Positions 38,135 through 46,628 of a stretch of 64,000 nucleotides of DNA are shown here, piece by piece. Within the stretch, counting starts at the first letter, position 1; each line of letters begins with the position of its first letter. The notes below the pieces were generated by a model that was not told the DNA's origin, searched no databases, and saw only the letters and a program-made list of their open reading frames with translations. The position numbers were made by a program, and so were the translations under genes. Source of the DNA: Lentzea terrae. Its GTDB lineage: Bacteria > Actinomycetota > Actinomycetes > Mycobacteriales > Pseudonocardiaceae. The stretch covers positions 248,001 to 312,000 of the forward strand of contig NZ_QFWW01000026.1 in the NCBI RefSeq assembly GCF_003265345.1, read 5' to 3'.

Positions 38135-38339
38135 AACGCTCACAAGACGAAGCATGATGTGATCAAGGAGGTCGCTTGGGAGTTCTTGAAGGACATCTCC
38201 GGGTGGAACGACATCGTGGACGGTGGACAACCTTGATGTCATAGATCAGGACGTTTATTGGTCGATCCACGGACAACTGTGGGCTCAGACCAAGGATCTG
38301 GCGCCGGGTACTTCGATCGGCAGCGTCCAGATCAGCTGA
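38135..38339 (+). pseudogene. Orphan RHS tip and immunity-gene remnant
   Basis: 38135-38220 repeats the RHS segment at 36539-36624 (80 of 86 bases) and codes NAHKTKHDVIKEVAWEFLKD. Immediately after, in another frame, 38223-38336 reads VDNLDVIDQDVYWSIHGQLW followed by AQTKDLAPGTSIGSVQIS and a stop, which looks like the C-terminal end of a different small protein. The simplest reading is a discarded toxin/immunity cassette, deleted from the middle of its toxin into the end of its immunity gene. There is no start codon or ribosome-binding site for either piece. The interval 38029-38134 shows no coding feature. Confidence 0.75.
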
Positions 38340-38356
38340 ACGCCGCAGGACCAAGA

Positions 38357-38386
38357 GAGGGCGACGACCCCCCGAGTCGTCCCCTC
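38357..38386 (+). terminator. Hairpin closing the RHS cassette region
   Basis: GAGGG-GACGAC (38357-38368, one bulged C) pairs with GTCGTC-CCCTC (38376-38386), loop 7 nt, 18 nt after the remnant's stop. It separates the cassette region from the GNAT genes. Confidence 0.6.
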
Positions 38387-38468
38387 CTGTCGTAAATCGG
38401 GTTGCCGCCTTCCGGTGCTCCAACGAATCGCGCGGCGCGGGGCGGCTGTCGTTGGCAAGGTGGTGGGT

Positions 38469-39029
38469 GTGCGCCCTGACTACCCGGTGACCACAGACCG
38501 CCTCGTCCTCCGCCCCTTCACCGAGCACGACCTCGACGACCTCCACGCCTACCGCTCCGACCAGGAGGTCTACCGCTACCTCTACGGCGAAGCGGCCAGC
38601 CTCGAGGACTCCGAGCAGCGCCTCGAGAAGAGCCTCACCATGAGCGAGCTGACCGAGGAAGGCCAGTGGCTGGTCCTGGCGGTCCACTTTCCCGAGCAGG
38701 GCAGGGTCATCGGCGACGTCGTCCTGAAGTGGGTCAGCGAGAAGGACCGGCAGGGCGAGCTCGGGTACGTCTTCAACCCGGAGTTCCAGGGCAAGGGCCT
38801 GGCGAGGGAAGCGGCCGAGGCGATGCTGAAGATCGGTTTCGAACAACTCCAACTGCACCGGATCATCGCGCAGTGCGATCCGCGCAACGAGCCGTCGTGG
38901 CGGCTGATGGAGCGCCTGGGCATGCGCAGGGAGGCGCACTTCCGCCACAACGAGATCTTCAAGGGCGAGTGGGGCGACCTCTTCGTCTACGCGATGCTTG
39001 ACGAGGAGTACCGGCGTGTTCAGGCCTGA
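38469..39029 (+). CDS. GNAT acetyltransferase, RimJ-like (copy 1)
   Basis: 186 residues from GTG 38469 (VRPDYPVTTDRLVLRPF); a start at 38415 would add 18 basic residues and is less likely. RimJ/RimL-type GNAT: TDRLVLRPFTEHDLDDLHAY, GELGYVFNPEFQGKGLAREA with the acetyl-CoA loop, LQLHRIIAQCDPRNEPSWRL and MERLGMRREAHFR. Such enzymes acetylate protein N-termini or small amines; substrate not predictable. Overlaps copy 2 by 14 nt. Confidence 0.88.
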   Translation: MRPDYPVTTDRLVLRPFTEHDLDDLHAYRSDQEVYRYLYGEAASLEDSEQRLEKSLTMSELTEEGQWLVLAVHFPEQGRVIGDVVLKWVSEKDRQGELGYVFNPEFQGKGLAREAAEAMLKIGFEQLQLHRIIAQCDPRNEPSWRLMERLGMRREAHFRHNEIFKGEWGDLFVYAMLDEEYRRVQA

Positions 39030-39570
39030 GCTCAAGACCGACCGGCTGGTGCTCAGGCCGTTCGAACCCGGCGACCTCGACGACCTGCACGCCTACCGCT
39101 CGCTCCCCGAGGTCTGCCGCTACCTCTACGCCGAGCCGTCCGACCGGGCCGACGCCGCTGAGCGGCTGGCCAGGCAGGTCGACCAGGACCAGCTCACCGC
39201 GGAGGGGCAGGAGCTGGTGCTCGCGGTCGTGCTGGCGGACGTGGACCGGGTGATCGGCGAGGTCGGGCTCACCTGGCACAGCGAGACGGACCGCCAGGGG
39301 GAGATCGGTTATCTCTTCCACCCGGACTTCCACGGCAAGGGTTACGCGCACGACGCCGCCGCGCAGGTGCTCGGGCTCGGCTTCGGGGAACTGGGTCTGC
39401 GCCGGATCAAGGCGACCTGTGATTCGCGCAACGAGCCGTCGTGGCGGTTGATGGAACGCCTGGGCATGCGCAGGGAGGCGCACTTCAGGAGCTGCGAGAT
39501 CTTCAAGGGCGAGTGGAGGGACGTTTTCGTCTACGCGATGCTTGCCGAGGAGTATCAGGCGACGAAGTAG
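39016..39570 (+). CDS. GNAT acetyltransferase, RimJ-like (copy 2)
   Basis: 184 residues from GTG 39016, within the last 14 nt of copy 1; TTG 38998 is an alternative. Same domain order: TDRLVLRPFEPGDLDDLHAY, GEIGYLFHPDFHGKGYAHDA, and LRRIKATCDSRNEPSWRLME. The DNA at 39425-39486 matches copy 1 at 38881-38942 in 60 of 62 positions, far above the rest of the genes, indicating tandem duplication with local gene conversion or strong constraint. ppx starts 8 nt after the stop, so it is probably cotranscribed. Confidence 0.88.
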   Translation: MFRPELKTDRLVLRPFEPGDLDDLHAYRSLPEVCRYLYAEPSDRADAAERLARQVDQDQLTAEGQELVLAVVLADVDRVIGEVGLTWHSETDRQGEIGYLFHPDFHGKGYAHDAAAQVLGLGFGELGLRRIKATCDSRNEPSWRLMERLGMRREAHFRSCEIFKGEWRDVFVYAMLAEEYQATK

Positions 39571-39578
39571 GGGTGATC

Positions 39579-40520
39579 ATGTCGCGCGTTGCGGCGATCG
39601 ACTGCGGGACCAACTCGATCCGGCTGCTCGTGGCCGACGTCACGAAGCGCGACGACGGCACCGCGTGGCTGCGCGACGTGCACCGGGAGATGAAGATCGT
39701 CCGGCTCGGGCAGGGGGTGGACGCGACCGGGCGGCTGCACCCCGACGCGATCCAGCGCACCAAGGAAGCGCTCGAAGACTACGCGCGCACGATGCAGCGC
39801 AAGGGCGTCGAAGCCGGACGCATGGTCGCCACGAGCGCCACGCGCGACGCGAGCAACCGGGACGAGTTCTTCGGCATGACCGAGGAGATCCTCGGCGCGC
39901 CCGCGGAGGTGATCACCGGGGACGAGGAGGCGAGGCTGAGCTACCTCGGCGCGGTGGCCGATCTTGACCCGGACGAGGGACCCTTCCTCGTCACCGATCT
40001 GGGTGGTGGCAGCACCGAGTTCGTCCTCGGCAGCGGCACGGAGGTCGAGGCCGCGAGGTCGATGGACATCGGATGCGTCCGGTTGACGGAACGGTTCATC
40101 CACTCGGATCCGCCGAAGAAGACCGAAATCGAACAAGCGGAAGCGTTTGCGCGCGAGCAGATCAGGGCGGCGTTCGAGATCGTCCCCGTGGAGAAGGCGC
40201 GGACGTGGATTGGTGTCGCCGGCACCGTTACGACGTTGTCAGCCCTGGTCCAAGGGCTGGAGGTGTACAACAGCGACGTTATTCACCTCAGCCGAATCAC
40301 ACTTGACAATGTTCGAGAAATCACCGACCGTATCCTCTCCATGACGCATGATGAGCGTGCCTCGCTCGGGCCCATGCACCCCGGTCGAGTGGACGTGATC
40401 TGCGGTGGAGCGCTGGTTCTGCGTGCGATTGCCGAGGAGCTCTCGAATCGCGCGGGTATTCGCACGCTCGTGTGCAGCGAGCACGACATCCTCGACGGCA
40501 TCGCGTTTTCGCTGGTCTAG
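39579..40520 (+). CDS. ppx: Exopolyphosphatase, Ppx/GppA family
   Basis: 313 residues from ATG 39579 (GGGTGATC just upstream); the longer in-frame extension into the GNAT gene was rejected. Ppx/GppA enzymes release phosphate from polyphosphate or pppGpp. ASKHA-fold motifs: AIDCGTNSIRLLVADV, ATSATRDASNRDEFF, ITGDEEARLSYLGAV, VTDLGGGSTEFVLGSG near 140 and GVAGTVTTLSALVQGL. At about 310 residues it is the short actinobacterial form (Rv1026-like) without the C-terminal HD domain. In relatives it directly follows DUF501; here it is displaced by 14.9 kb. Confidence 0.95.
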   Translation: MSRVAAIDCGTNSIRLLVADVTKRDDGTAWLRDVHREMKIVRLGQGVDATGRLHPDAIQRTKEALEDYARTMQRKGVEAGRMVATSATRDASNRDEFFGMTEEILGAPAEVITGDEEARLSYLGAVADLDPDEGPFLVTDLGGGSTEFVLGSGTEVEAARSMDIGCVRLTERFIHSDPPKKTEIEQAEAFAREQIRAAFEIVPVEKARTWIGVAGTVTTLSALVQGLEVYNSDVIHLSRITLDNVREITDRILSMTHDERASLGPMHPGRVDVICGGALVLRAIAEELSNRAGIRTLVCSEHDILDGIAFSLV

Positions 40521-40696
40521 CGCCGAATTAAGGTCGACTTGAGGTGATCGTGACGAGTTTGTGACCGCTTTCAGTGCGCGTACTCCTGGACACCCCGGTT
40601 AACGTCCTCTCACGTTTTGGGAGGTGGACGAGACCTCCCGGGGAGGCGTGCGCACGCAATAACTGCGGCGACGCCGGGGAAAGGCGGGAGAGACTG

Positions 40697-42316
40697 ATGT
40701 CGCGATCACTGGTTGCGTGGGTGGCATTGCCAGCCGCGCTGGCCATGACGCTCAGCGCATGCGGCGGCGGTGGCGGTTCGAACACCTCCGCGGGCAAGGA
40801 GAACCCGGACGGCACGGTGTCCATCTACGGCACCGAGCCCAAGAGCACCCTGTTCCCGGCCAACACGACCGAGGCCGGCGGTGGCAAGGTCACCGACTCG
40901 CTGTTCTCGCGTCTGGTCGGCTACAAGCCGGAAGACGGCGCGCCCTACAACTTGATGGCCGAGTCGATCACCTCGAGTGACGCCAAGGTCTACAACATCA
41001 AGATCAAGCAGGGCTGGAAGTTCCACGACGGCACCGAGGTCAAGGCGAAGAACTTCGTCGACGCCTGGAACTACGCCGCGTACGCGCCGAACGGCCAGCA
41101 GGCTGCGTCGTTCTTCGCCCCGATCGCGGGCTTCGAGGACGTCCACCCGGCCGACGAGAACGCCAAGCCGGCCAAGGACAAGATGTCCGGCCTCGAGCTC
41201 GTGGGCGACTACGAGTTCAAGGTCACCCTGAACGGTCCGACCTCGGTCTTCACCGCGATGATCGGCTACACGCCGTTCGCGCCGATGGCCGACTCGTTCT
41301 TCGCGGACCCGAAGGCCGCCGAGGCCAAGCCGATCGGCAACGGCCCGCTCAAGTTCGTCTCCCGCACGCCGAACGCGCTGATCAAGATGGAGCGCTTCGA
41401 CGACTACAAGGGCGAGGACAAGGTCCACTTCAAGACCTTGGACTACAAGATCTACTCCTCCCAGGAGACCGCGTACCAGGACCTGGTCGCGGGCAAGCTG
41501 GACTTCATGGAGGCCCTGCCCCCGTCGGCCAAGGTCGGCGAGAAGTACAAGGCCGACCTGGGCGAGCAGGTCGTGAACGCGAACCTGCTGGGTCAGAGCG
41601 CGATCGCGTTCCCGCAGTACATCCCGGCGTTCAAGAACCTGAAGCTGCGCCAGGCCGTCTCGATGGCCATCAACCGGGAGCAGATCACCAAGACCGTGCT
41701 GGCCGGCTCGTACGTGCCGTCCACCAGCTACGTCTCGCCCGGCATCAAGGGCTACCGTCCGGACACCTGCGGTGAGTACTGCAAGTTCAACCCGGAGAAG
41801 GCCAAGCAGCTGTTCCAGGAGTCGGGTTTCACCGGCAAGCTGACCATCCAGTCCAACCAGGACGGTGGCCGCAAGGAGCCGCTCGAGGCCGCGTGCAACA
41901 GCATCAAGCAGACGCTGGGTGTTGAGTGCGAGTTCGTCGGTGCCACCAACTTCGGTGCGTTCCGCCAGATCGTCGACGGCAAGCAGCTGACCGGCATGAG
42001 CCGTTCGGACTGGTCGGCCGACTACCCGTCGATCGAGAACTTCCTCAACCCGCTGTACCGCACGGGTGGTTCGTCCAACGACTCGAACTACTCGAACCCC
42101 GCGGTCGACGCGCTGCTGAAGAAGGCCGACGAGACGGCCAACGAGGACGAGGCGATCAAGCTCTACCAGCAGGCCGAGGACCTCATCGCCAAGGACATGC
42201 CGTCCATGCCGACCTGGAACGAGAAGGGCATCGGTGGTCGTTCGAAGAACCTGACCGCCGCCAAGATGTCGTTCAAGCGCCAGGGTGTGCTCGAGTCGTT
42301 CCGCGTCAAGGCCTGA
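40697..42316 (+). CDS. Oligopeptide ABC transporter substrate-binding lipoprotein
   Basis: 539 residues from ATG 40697, with GGGAGAG upstream. Lipoprotein signal ends LAMTLSAC (Cys22), then a Gly-rich linker. SBP_bac_5 fold: GTVSIYGTEPKSTLFPANT, LAESITSSDAKVYNIKIKQG-like motif with WKFHDGTEVKAKNFVDAWNY, and KLRQAVSMAINREQITKTV. It captures peptides or similar solutes outside the membrane for the permeases that follow. The Cys pair in DTCGEYCKF is probably a disulfide. 176 nt of non-coding sequence precede it. Confidence 0.94.
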   Translation: MSRSLVAWVALPAALAMTLSACGGGGGSNTSAGKENPDGTVSIYGTEPKSTLFPANTTEAGGGKVTDSLFSRLVGYKPEDGAPYNLMAESITSSDAKVYNIKIKQGWKFHDGTEVKAKNFVDAWNYAAYAPNGQQAASFFAPIAGFEDVHPADENAKPAKDKMSGLELVGDYEFKVTLNGPTSVFTAMIGYTPFAPMADSFFADPKAAEAKPIGNGPLKFVSRTPNALIKMERFDDYKGEDKVHFKTLDYKIYSSQETAYQDLVAGKLDFMEALPPSAKVGEKYKADLGEQVVNANLLGQSAIAFPQYIPAFKNLKLRQAVSMAINREQITKTVLAGSYVPSTSYVSPGIKGYRPDTCGEYCKFNPEKAKQLFQESGFTGKLTIQSNQDGGRKEPLEAACNSIKQTLGVECEFVGATNFGAFRQIVDGKQLTGMSRSDWSADYPSIENFLNPLYRTGGSSNDSNYSNPAVDALLKKADETANEDEAIKLYQQAEDLIAKDMPSMPTWNEKGIGGRSKNLTAAKMSFKRQGVLESFRVKA

Positions 42317-42346
42317 TTGCCGAACACCTGAGTACTGACTGACCCG

Positions 42347-42389
42347 TCCGGCCCTGCGTCCGTCGAGCGATCACGGGCGTGGGGCCGGA
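42347..42389 (+). promoter_or_regulatory. Intercistronic hairpin after the binding-protein gene
   Basis: TCCGGCCC (42347-42354) and GGGCCGGA (42382-42389) can pair around a 27-nt loop. Hairpins at this place commonly protect binding-protein mRNA or reduce readthrough into permease genes, keeping the binding protein in excess. Confidence 0.5.
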
Positions 42390-42437
42390 GCGGTGTCCAG
42401 GCTCAGGGGCGCCCCCACCACGCAAGGAGCCGACCTA

Positions 42438-43367
42438 ATGGGTCGCTATGTGCTGCGCCGTCTGCTGCAGCTGATACCGGTCTTCCTCGGGACCACTTTT
42501 CTGATCTACGCCCTGGTCTGGGCGATTCCGCAGGACCCCTTCGCGGGCAAGTGCGGTCAGCGGCCGTGTGACCCGGCCTACATCGCCGAGATGAGCCAGA
42601 AGCTCAACCTCAACGACCCGTTGCTGATCCAGTACTTCAAGTACCTCGGCAACCTGCTCGTCGGGGACTTCGGCACCACCTTCAACGGCGTGTCCGTCGG
42701 TGAGCAGATCGCCACCTCGTGGCCGATCACGCTCAAGATGGGCATCATCGCGTTGATCATCGAGGCCATCATCGGCATCACCGCCGGCATCCTCACCGGT
42801 CTGCGCAAGCAGGGCTTCCTGGACAACCTGGTCCTGGTCTCGACCCTGTTCCTGATCTCGCTGCCGGTGTTCGTCACCGGTTTCGTCCTGCGCCTCTACC
42901 TCGGCCCGCAGGGCTTCGACATCATGGACACCTCGGTCAGCTCCGATCCGACGATCGGTGAGCTGATCCTGCCCGGCTTCGTGCTCGGCAGCCTTTCGAT
43001 GGCGTACGTGGCCAGGCTGACCCGTACGAGCATCGTCGAGAACCGGCGCGCCGACTACGTGCGCACGGCCATCGCCAAGGGCCAGCCGCAGACCCGCGTC
43101 GTCGGCATCCACCTGCTGCGCAACTCGCTGATCCCGGTGATCACGTTCCTCGGCACCGACCTCGGTAGCCTCATGGGTGGCGCGATCGTCACCGAGGGCG
43201 TCTTCAACATCAACGGCATCGGTGGCCTGATCTTCCGCGGCATCCAGGAGAAGGAAGGCGTCATGGTCACGGGCATCGTGACCCTGCTGGTGCTGGTCTA
43301 CCTGCTGGCGAGCCTGCTCGTCGACCTCCTGTACGCCGTTCTCGACCCGAGGATTCGCTATGAGTGA
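42438..43367 (+). CDS. Oligopeptide ABC transporter permease (DppB/OppB type)
   Basis: 309 residues from ATG 42438, with AAGGAG 8 nt upstream. MGRYVLRRLLQLIPVFLGTT is the usual N-terminus of the DppB family; six membrane segments follow, with the large periplasmic loop after the first (QDPFAGKCGQRPCDPAYIAE) and the ATPase-contact loop with the sequence DYVRTAIAKGQPQTRVVGIH. Overlaps the next permease by 8 nt. Confidence 0.95.
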   Translation: MGRYVLRRLLQLIPVFLGTTFLIYALVWAIPQDPFAGKCGQRPCDPAYIAEMSQKLNLNDPLLIQYFKYLGNLLVGDFGTTFNGVSVGEQIATSWPITLKMGIIALIIEAIIGITAGILTGLRKQGFLDNLVLVSTLFLISLPVFVTGFVLRLYLGPQGFDIMDTSVSSDPTIGELILPGFVLGSLSMAYVARLTRTSIVENRRADYVRTAIAKGQPQTRVVGIHLLRNSLIPVITFLGTDLGSLMGGAIVTEGVFNINGIGGLIFRGIQEKEGVMVTGIVTLLVLVYLLASLLVDLLYAVLDPRIRYE

Positions 43368-44334
43368 CCCAGGATCCGTGTCCGGCGGCACCGGACTCGA
43401 GGCGTCCGCGGCGGCCGGTGTCGACCAGCTCAGCCACGTCGACGACTCGTCGCAGAAGCAGCGCAGGCCGCGCTCCCTGTGGAGTGACGCGTGGGGCGAG
43501 CTGCGCCGCAAGCCTACGTTCATCGTGTCGCTGGTGATCATCGCGGTCATCGTGCTGATGGCGATCTGGCCGACGCTGTTCACGTCGGTCGACCCGCGCC
43601 ACGCCGACCTCGACAAGTCGCTCCAGTCGCCGTCCGGCGACGCGTGGTTCGGGTACGACCTGCAGGGCTACGACGTCTACGCCCGCGCGATGCACGGCGC
43701 CCGCGCGTCGTTGCTGGTGGGCATCTTCGCCACGCTGCTGACCGTGCTGATCGGCTCGTTCGTCGGCATTGTCGCCGGCTACGCGAAGACGTGGCTCGAC
43801 AGCCTGTTGTCCCGGTTCGCCGACATCTTCGCCGGCATTCCGTTCGTGCTCGGCGCGATCGTCATCCTGACGACGCTGAACGCGCCTTCGGAGAACCCCG
43901 GCGTCGTCCGGATCGTCACGCAGGTGGTGCTCTCGATCGCGGTGCTGTCGTGGCCGGTCGCGATGCGCATCATGCGTTCCGCGACGCTGGTGGCGAAGCA
44001 GCAGGACTACGTCAAGGCAGCGCGTGGCCTGGGTGCCTCGCCGCTGCGGATCGTGTTCCGGCACCTGCTGCCCAACACGGTCGCGCCGGTGATGGTGTAC
44101 GCGACGATCGCCCTGGGTGCCTTCATCGGTGCAGAGGCGACGCTGGCGTTCCTCGGCATCGGCCTGCGTCCGCCGGTCGTGTCGTGGGGCGTGATGATCT
44201 CGGAGTCCCGCGACTACTTCCAGTCGGCACCGCACATGCTGCTGTTCCCCGCAGGCTTCGTCACGATCACCGTGCTGGCCTTCGTCATGCTCGGCGACGC
44301 CGTGCGCGACGCACTCGACCCCAAGTCCCGATAG
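43360..44334 (+). CDS. Oligopeptide ABC transporter permease (DppC/OppC type)
   Basis: 324 residues from ATG 43360, overlapping the first permease. A polar N-terminal tail of about 45 residues precedes the first membrane segment (FIVSLVIIAVIVLMAIWPTL). DppC landmarks: HPFGYDL-like WFGYDLQGYDVYARAMHGAR, IVAGYAKTWLDSLLSRFADI, and the EAA loop in QQDYVKAARGLGASPLRIVF. Pairs with the DppB-type subunit to form the membrane channel. Confidence 0.95.
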   Translation: MSDPGSVSGGTGLEASAAAGVDQLSHVDDSSQKQRRPRSLWSDAWGELRRKPTFIVSLVIIAVIVLMAIWPTLFTSVDPRHADLDKSLQSPSGDAWFGYDLQGYDVYARAMHGARASLLVGIFATLLTVLIGSFVGIVAGYAKTWLDSLLSRFADIFAGIPFVLGAIVILTTLNAPSENPGVVRIVTQVVLSIAVLSWPVAMRIMRSATLVAKQQDYVKAARGLGASPLRIVFRHLLPNTVAPVMVYATIALGAFIGAEATLAFLGIGLRPPVVSWGVMISESRDYFQSAPHMLLFPAGFVTITVLAFVMLGDAVRDALDPKSR

Positions 44335-44343
44335 GGAGATCTC

Positions 44344-45330
44344 GTGACTCAGCCATTGCTGGAGGTCGAGGATCTCCACGTGGAATTCCGCACCCGTGAC
44401 GGTGTCGCGAAGGTGCTCAACGGCGTTTCGTACCAAGTCTCGGCGGGTGAAACCCTTGCGGTGCTGGGTGAATCCGGCTCCGGCAAGTCCGTGACCGCGC
44501 AGACGATCATGGGCATCCTGGACATGCCGCCCGCGTTCATCACCAAGGGCACGATCAAGTTCCGTGGTGAGGACCTGCTGACCAAGTCGGCGGACGATCG
44601 GCGTGAGGTTCGTGGCGAGGGTATCGCCATGATCTTCCAGGACGCGCTGTCCGCGCTGAACCCCGTGTTCACGGTCGGGTTCCAGATCGAGGAGCAGCTG
44701 AAGGTCCGCCGCGGGATGTCCAAAGCGGACGCTCGCAAGCGCGCGGTCGAGCTCCTCGACCAGGTCAAGATCCCGAACGCGAAGGGCCGCATCTCGGACT
44801 ACCCGCACCAGTTCTCCGGCGGTATGCGGCAGCGCGCGATGATCGCGATGTCGCTGGCGCTCGACCCGGAGCTGCTTATCGCGGACGAGCCCACGACCGC
44901 GCTGGACGTCACCGTGCAGGCCCAGATCATGGACCTGCTGGCGGAGATCCAGAAGGAACGCGACATGGGCATGATCCTGATCACCCACGACCTCGGCGTG
45001 GTCGCCGACGTCGCGGACCGGATCTCGGTCATGTACGCGGGCCGCATCGTCGAGCACGCCGACGTGTACGAGCTGTTCCGCGCGCCGGGCCACCCGTACA
45101 CCGAGTCGCTGCTCGAGTCGTTGCCGCGCCTGGACCAGAAGGGCCAGGAGCTCAAGACGATCAAGGGCCTGCCGCCGTCGCTCACCAACATCCCGCCCGG
45201 CTGCCCGTTCAACCCGCGCTGCCCGCGCGCGTTCGACCGGTGCGTCTCCGAGGTGCCCGCAGTGCACAACCTCGGCATGGGCCGCACCAGCCGGTGCCAC
45301 ATCGCGGAGGAGGTTGTCGCTCGTGGCTGA
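44344..45330 (+). CDS. Oligopeptide ABC transporter ATPase (DppD/OppD type)
   Basis: 328 residues from GTG 44344. Walker [10 protein letters not shown] (about 40), Q-loop, signature [20 protein letters not shown], Walker [13 protein letters not shown], and switch His in [16 protein letters not shown]. The C-terminal Cys-rich region ([17 protein letters not shown]) is the element that binds an iron-sulfur cluster in some family members. Works as a heterodimer with the next gene product. Overlaps it by 8 nt. Confidence 0.95.
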   Translation: MTQPLLEVEDLHVEFRTRDGVAKVLNGVSYQVSAGETLAVLGESGSGKSVTAQTIMGILDMPPAFITKGTIKFRGEDLLTKSADDRREVRGEGIAMIFQDALSALNPVFTVGFQIEEQLKVRRGMSKADARKRAVELLDQVKIPNAKGRISDYPHQFSGGMRQRAMIAMSLALDPELLIADEPTTALDVTVQAQIMDLLAEIQKERDMGMILITHDLGVVADVADRISVMYAGRIVEHADVYELFRAPGHPYTESLLESLPRLDQKGQELKTIKGLPPSLTNIPPGCPFNPRCPRAFDRCVSEVPAVHNLGMGRTSRCHIAEEVVARG

Positions 45331-46318
45331 GCCAATCCTCGAGGTCGAGAACCTCGTCAAGCACTTCCCGGTCCGCGTCGGCGTGCTGTTCAAGCGCACC
45401 GTGGGCCACGTCAAGGCCGTCGACGGCGTCTCCTTCTCGCTGCAGAAGGGCGAAACCCTCGGCGTCGTGGGCGAGTCGGGCTGCGGCAAGTCCACGTTGG
45501 CCCAGGTGCTGATGCGCCTGGAACCGCCGACGTCGGGCATGGCGCGCTTCGAGGGCCGCGACATGTTCGCGATGAAGGGCGCGGAGCTGCGCAAGCTGCG
45601 CCGCGACATCCAGATCGTGCTGCAGGACCCGTACACGTCGCTGAACCCGCGCATGACGGTCGGCGACATCGTCGGCGAGCCGTACGAGATCCACACCGAG
45701 GTGGCGCCGAAGGGCGACCGGCGGCGCAAGGTCCAGGAGCTCCTGGAGATCGTCGGCCTGAACCCGGAGCACATCAACCGGTACCCGCACCAGTTCTCCG
45801 GCGGCCAGCGCCAGCGCATCGGCATCGCCCGCGCGCTCGCGTTGAAGCCCAAGGTGATCGTGTGCGACGAGCCGGTGTCCGCGCTGGACGTGTCGATCCA
45901 GGCGCAGGTGATGAACCTGCTGGGCGACCTGCAGAGCGAAATGGGTCTGTCGTACGTGTTCATCGCGCACGACCTGTCGGTGGTGCGCCACCTGTCCGAC
46001 CGCGTCGCGGTGATGTACCTCGGCAAGATCGTGGAGATCGGCACCGAGGACGACATCTACGAGCGCCCGATGCACCCGTACACGCAGGCCCTGCTGTCCG
46101 CGGTGCCGGTGCCGGACCCGACCCAGCGCGGCCGGCGTGACGTCATCCGCCTGACGGGTGACGTGCCGTCGCCGATCGACCCGCCGTCGGGCTGCCGGTT
46201 CCGCACGCGGTGCTGGAAGGCGCAGGACATCTGCGCGACCGAGGTGCCGGAGCTGGTGCCGCGCAACGGGGGCCACCCCGCGGCGTGCCACTTCGCCGAG
46301 GAGCGCGCGGTCGTCTGA
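45323..46318 (+). CDS. Oligopeptide ABC transporter ATPase (DppF/OppF type)
   Basis: 331 residues from GTG 45323, overlapping the previous stop; TTG 45314 is less likely. Walker [11 protein letters not shown], signature [19 protein letters not shown], Walker [13 protein letters not shown], switch [15 protein letters not shown], and the same C-terminal Cys-containing region ([19 protein letters not shown]). Last gene of the five-gene transporter operon, ended by a strong terminator 9 nt after the stop. Confidence 0.95.
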   Translation: MAEPILEVENLVKHFPVRVGVLFKRTVGHVKAVDGVSFSLQKGETLGVVGESGCGKSTLAQVLMRLEPPTSGMARFEGRDMFAMKGAELRKLRRDIQIVLQDPYTSLNPRMTVGDIVGEPYEIHTEVAPKGDRRRKVQELLEIVGLNPEHINRYPHQFSGGQRQRIGIARALALKPKVIVCDEPVSALDVSIQAQVMNLLGDLQSEMGLSYVFIAHDLSVVRHLSDRVAVMYLGKIVEIGTEDDIYERPMHPYTQALLSAVPVPDPTQRGRRDVIRLTGDVPSPIDPPSGCRFRTRCWKAQDICATEVPELVPRNGGHPAACHFAEERAVV

Positions 46319-46326
46319 GTTTCACC

Positions 46327-46366
46327 CGGTAGAGGGGTCGTGCCTGCGGGCGCGGCCCCTCTACCG
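46327..46366 (+). terminator. Strong terminator of the peptide transporter operon
   Basis: 18-bp stem (arms 46327-46344 and 46349-46366, starting CGGTAGAGGGG and ending CCCCTCTACCG) with two G-U wobbles as RNA and a TGCG tetraloop, followed by TTCTCG. Confidence 0.9.
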
Positions 46367-46436
46367 TTCTCGAACGCGGGTGAGCGCGTCGGTGCTAGCT
46401 TGGTTCCGGCGTTGACGATCTATCCGGGGAGCAGGC

Positions 46437-46628
46437 ATGTCCGAGCCTGATGACGGTGTCATCCCTCCACCTCCTCCGAACTTCCCGCCCGAAACTCCGT
46501 GGGAGCACGACTACGACGAGCAGGACGTGGACCCCCGTCTGGTTCCAGGGCAGCAGTTCGGCCACCCGCCCTCGTTCCACGACTCGGAGCGTCTGCAGCC
46601 GCCTCCCGTGTCCGGCAGCATCGACTAG
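46437..46628 (+). CDS. Small Pro-rich acidic protein
   Basis: 63 residues from ATG 46437 with GGGGAGCAGG upstream. Composition is disordered: a run of prolines (VIPPPPPNFPPETPWEH), an acidic centre (DYDEQDVDPRLVPG) and no hydrophobic segment. Its stop overlaps the start of the DUF6338 gene by one base, so the two are translationally coupled and probably work together. No family recognised. Confidence 0.7.
   Translation: MSEPDDGVIPPPPPNFPPETPWEHDYDEQDVDPRLVPGQQFGHPPSFHDSERLQPPPVSGSID

Noticed and set aside
43267-46056. 929-codon open frame on the minus strand
   Set aside because: Antisense to three well-defined transporter genes.
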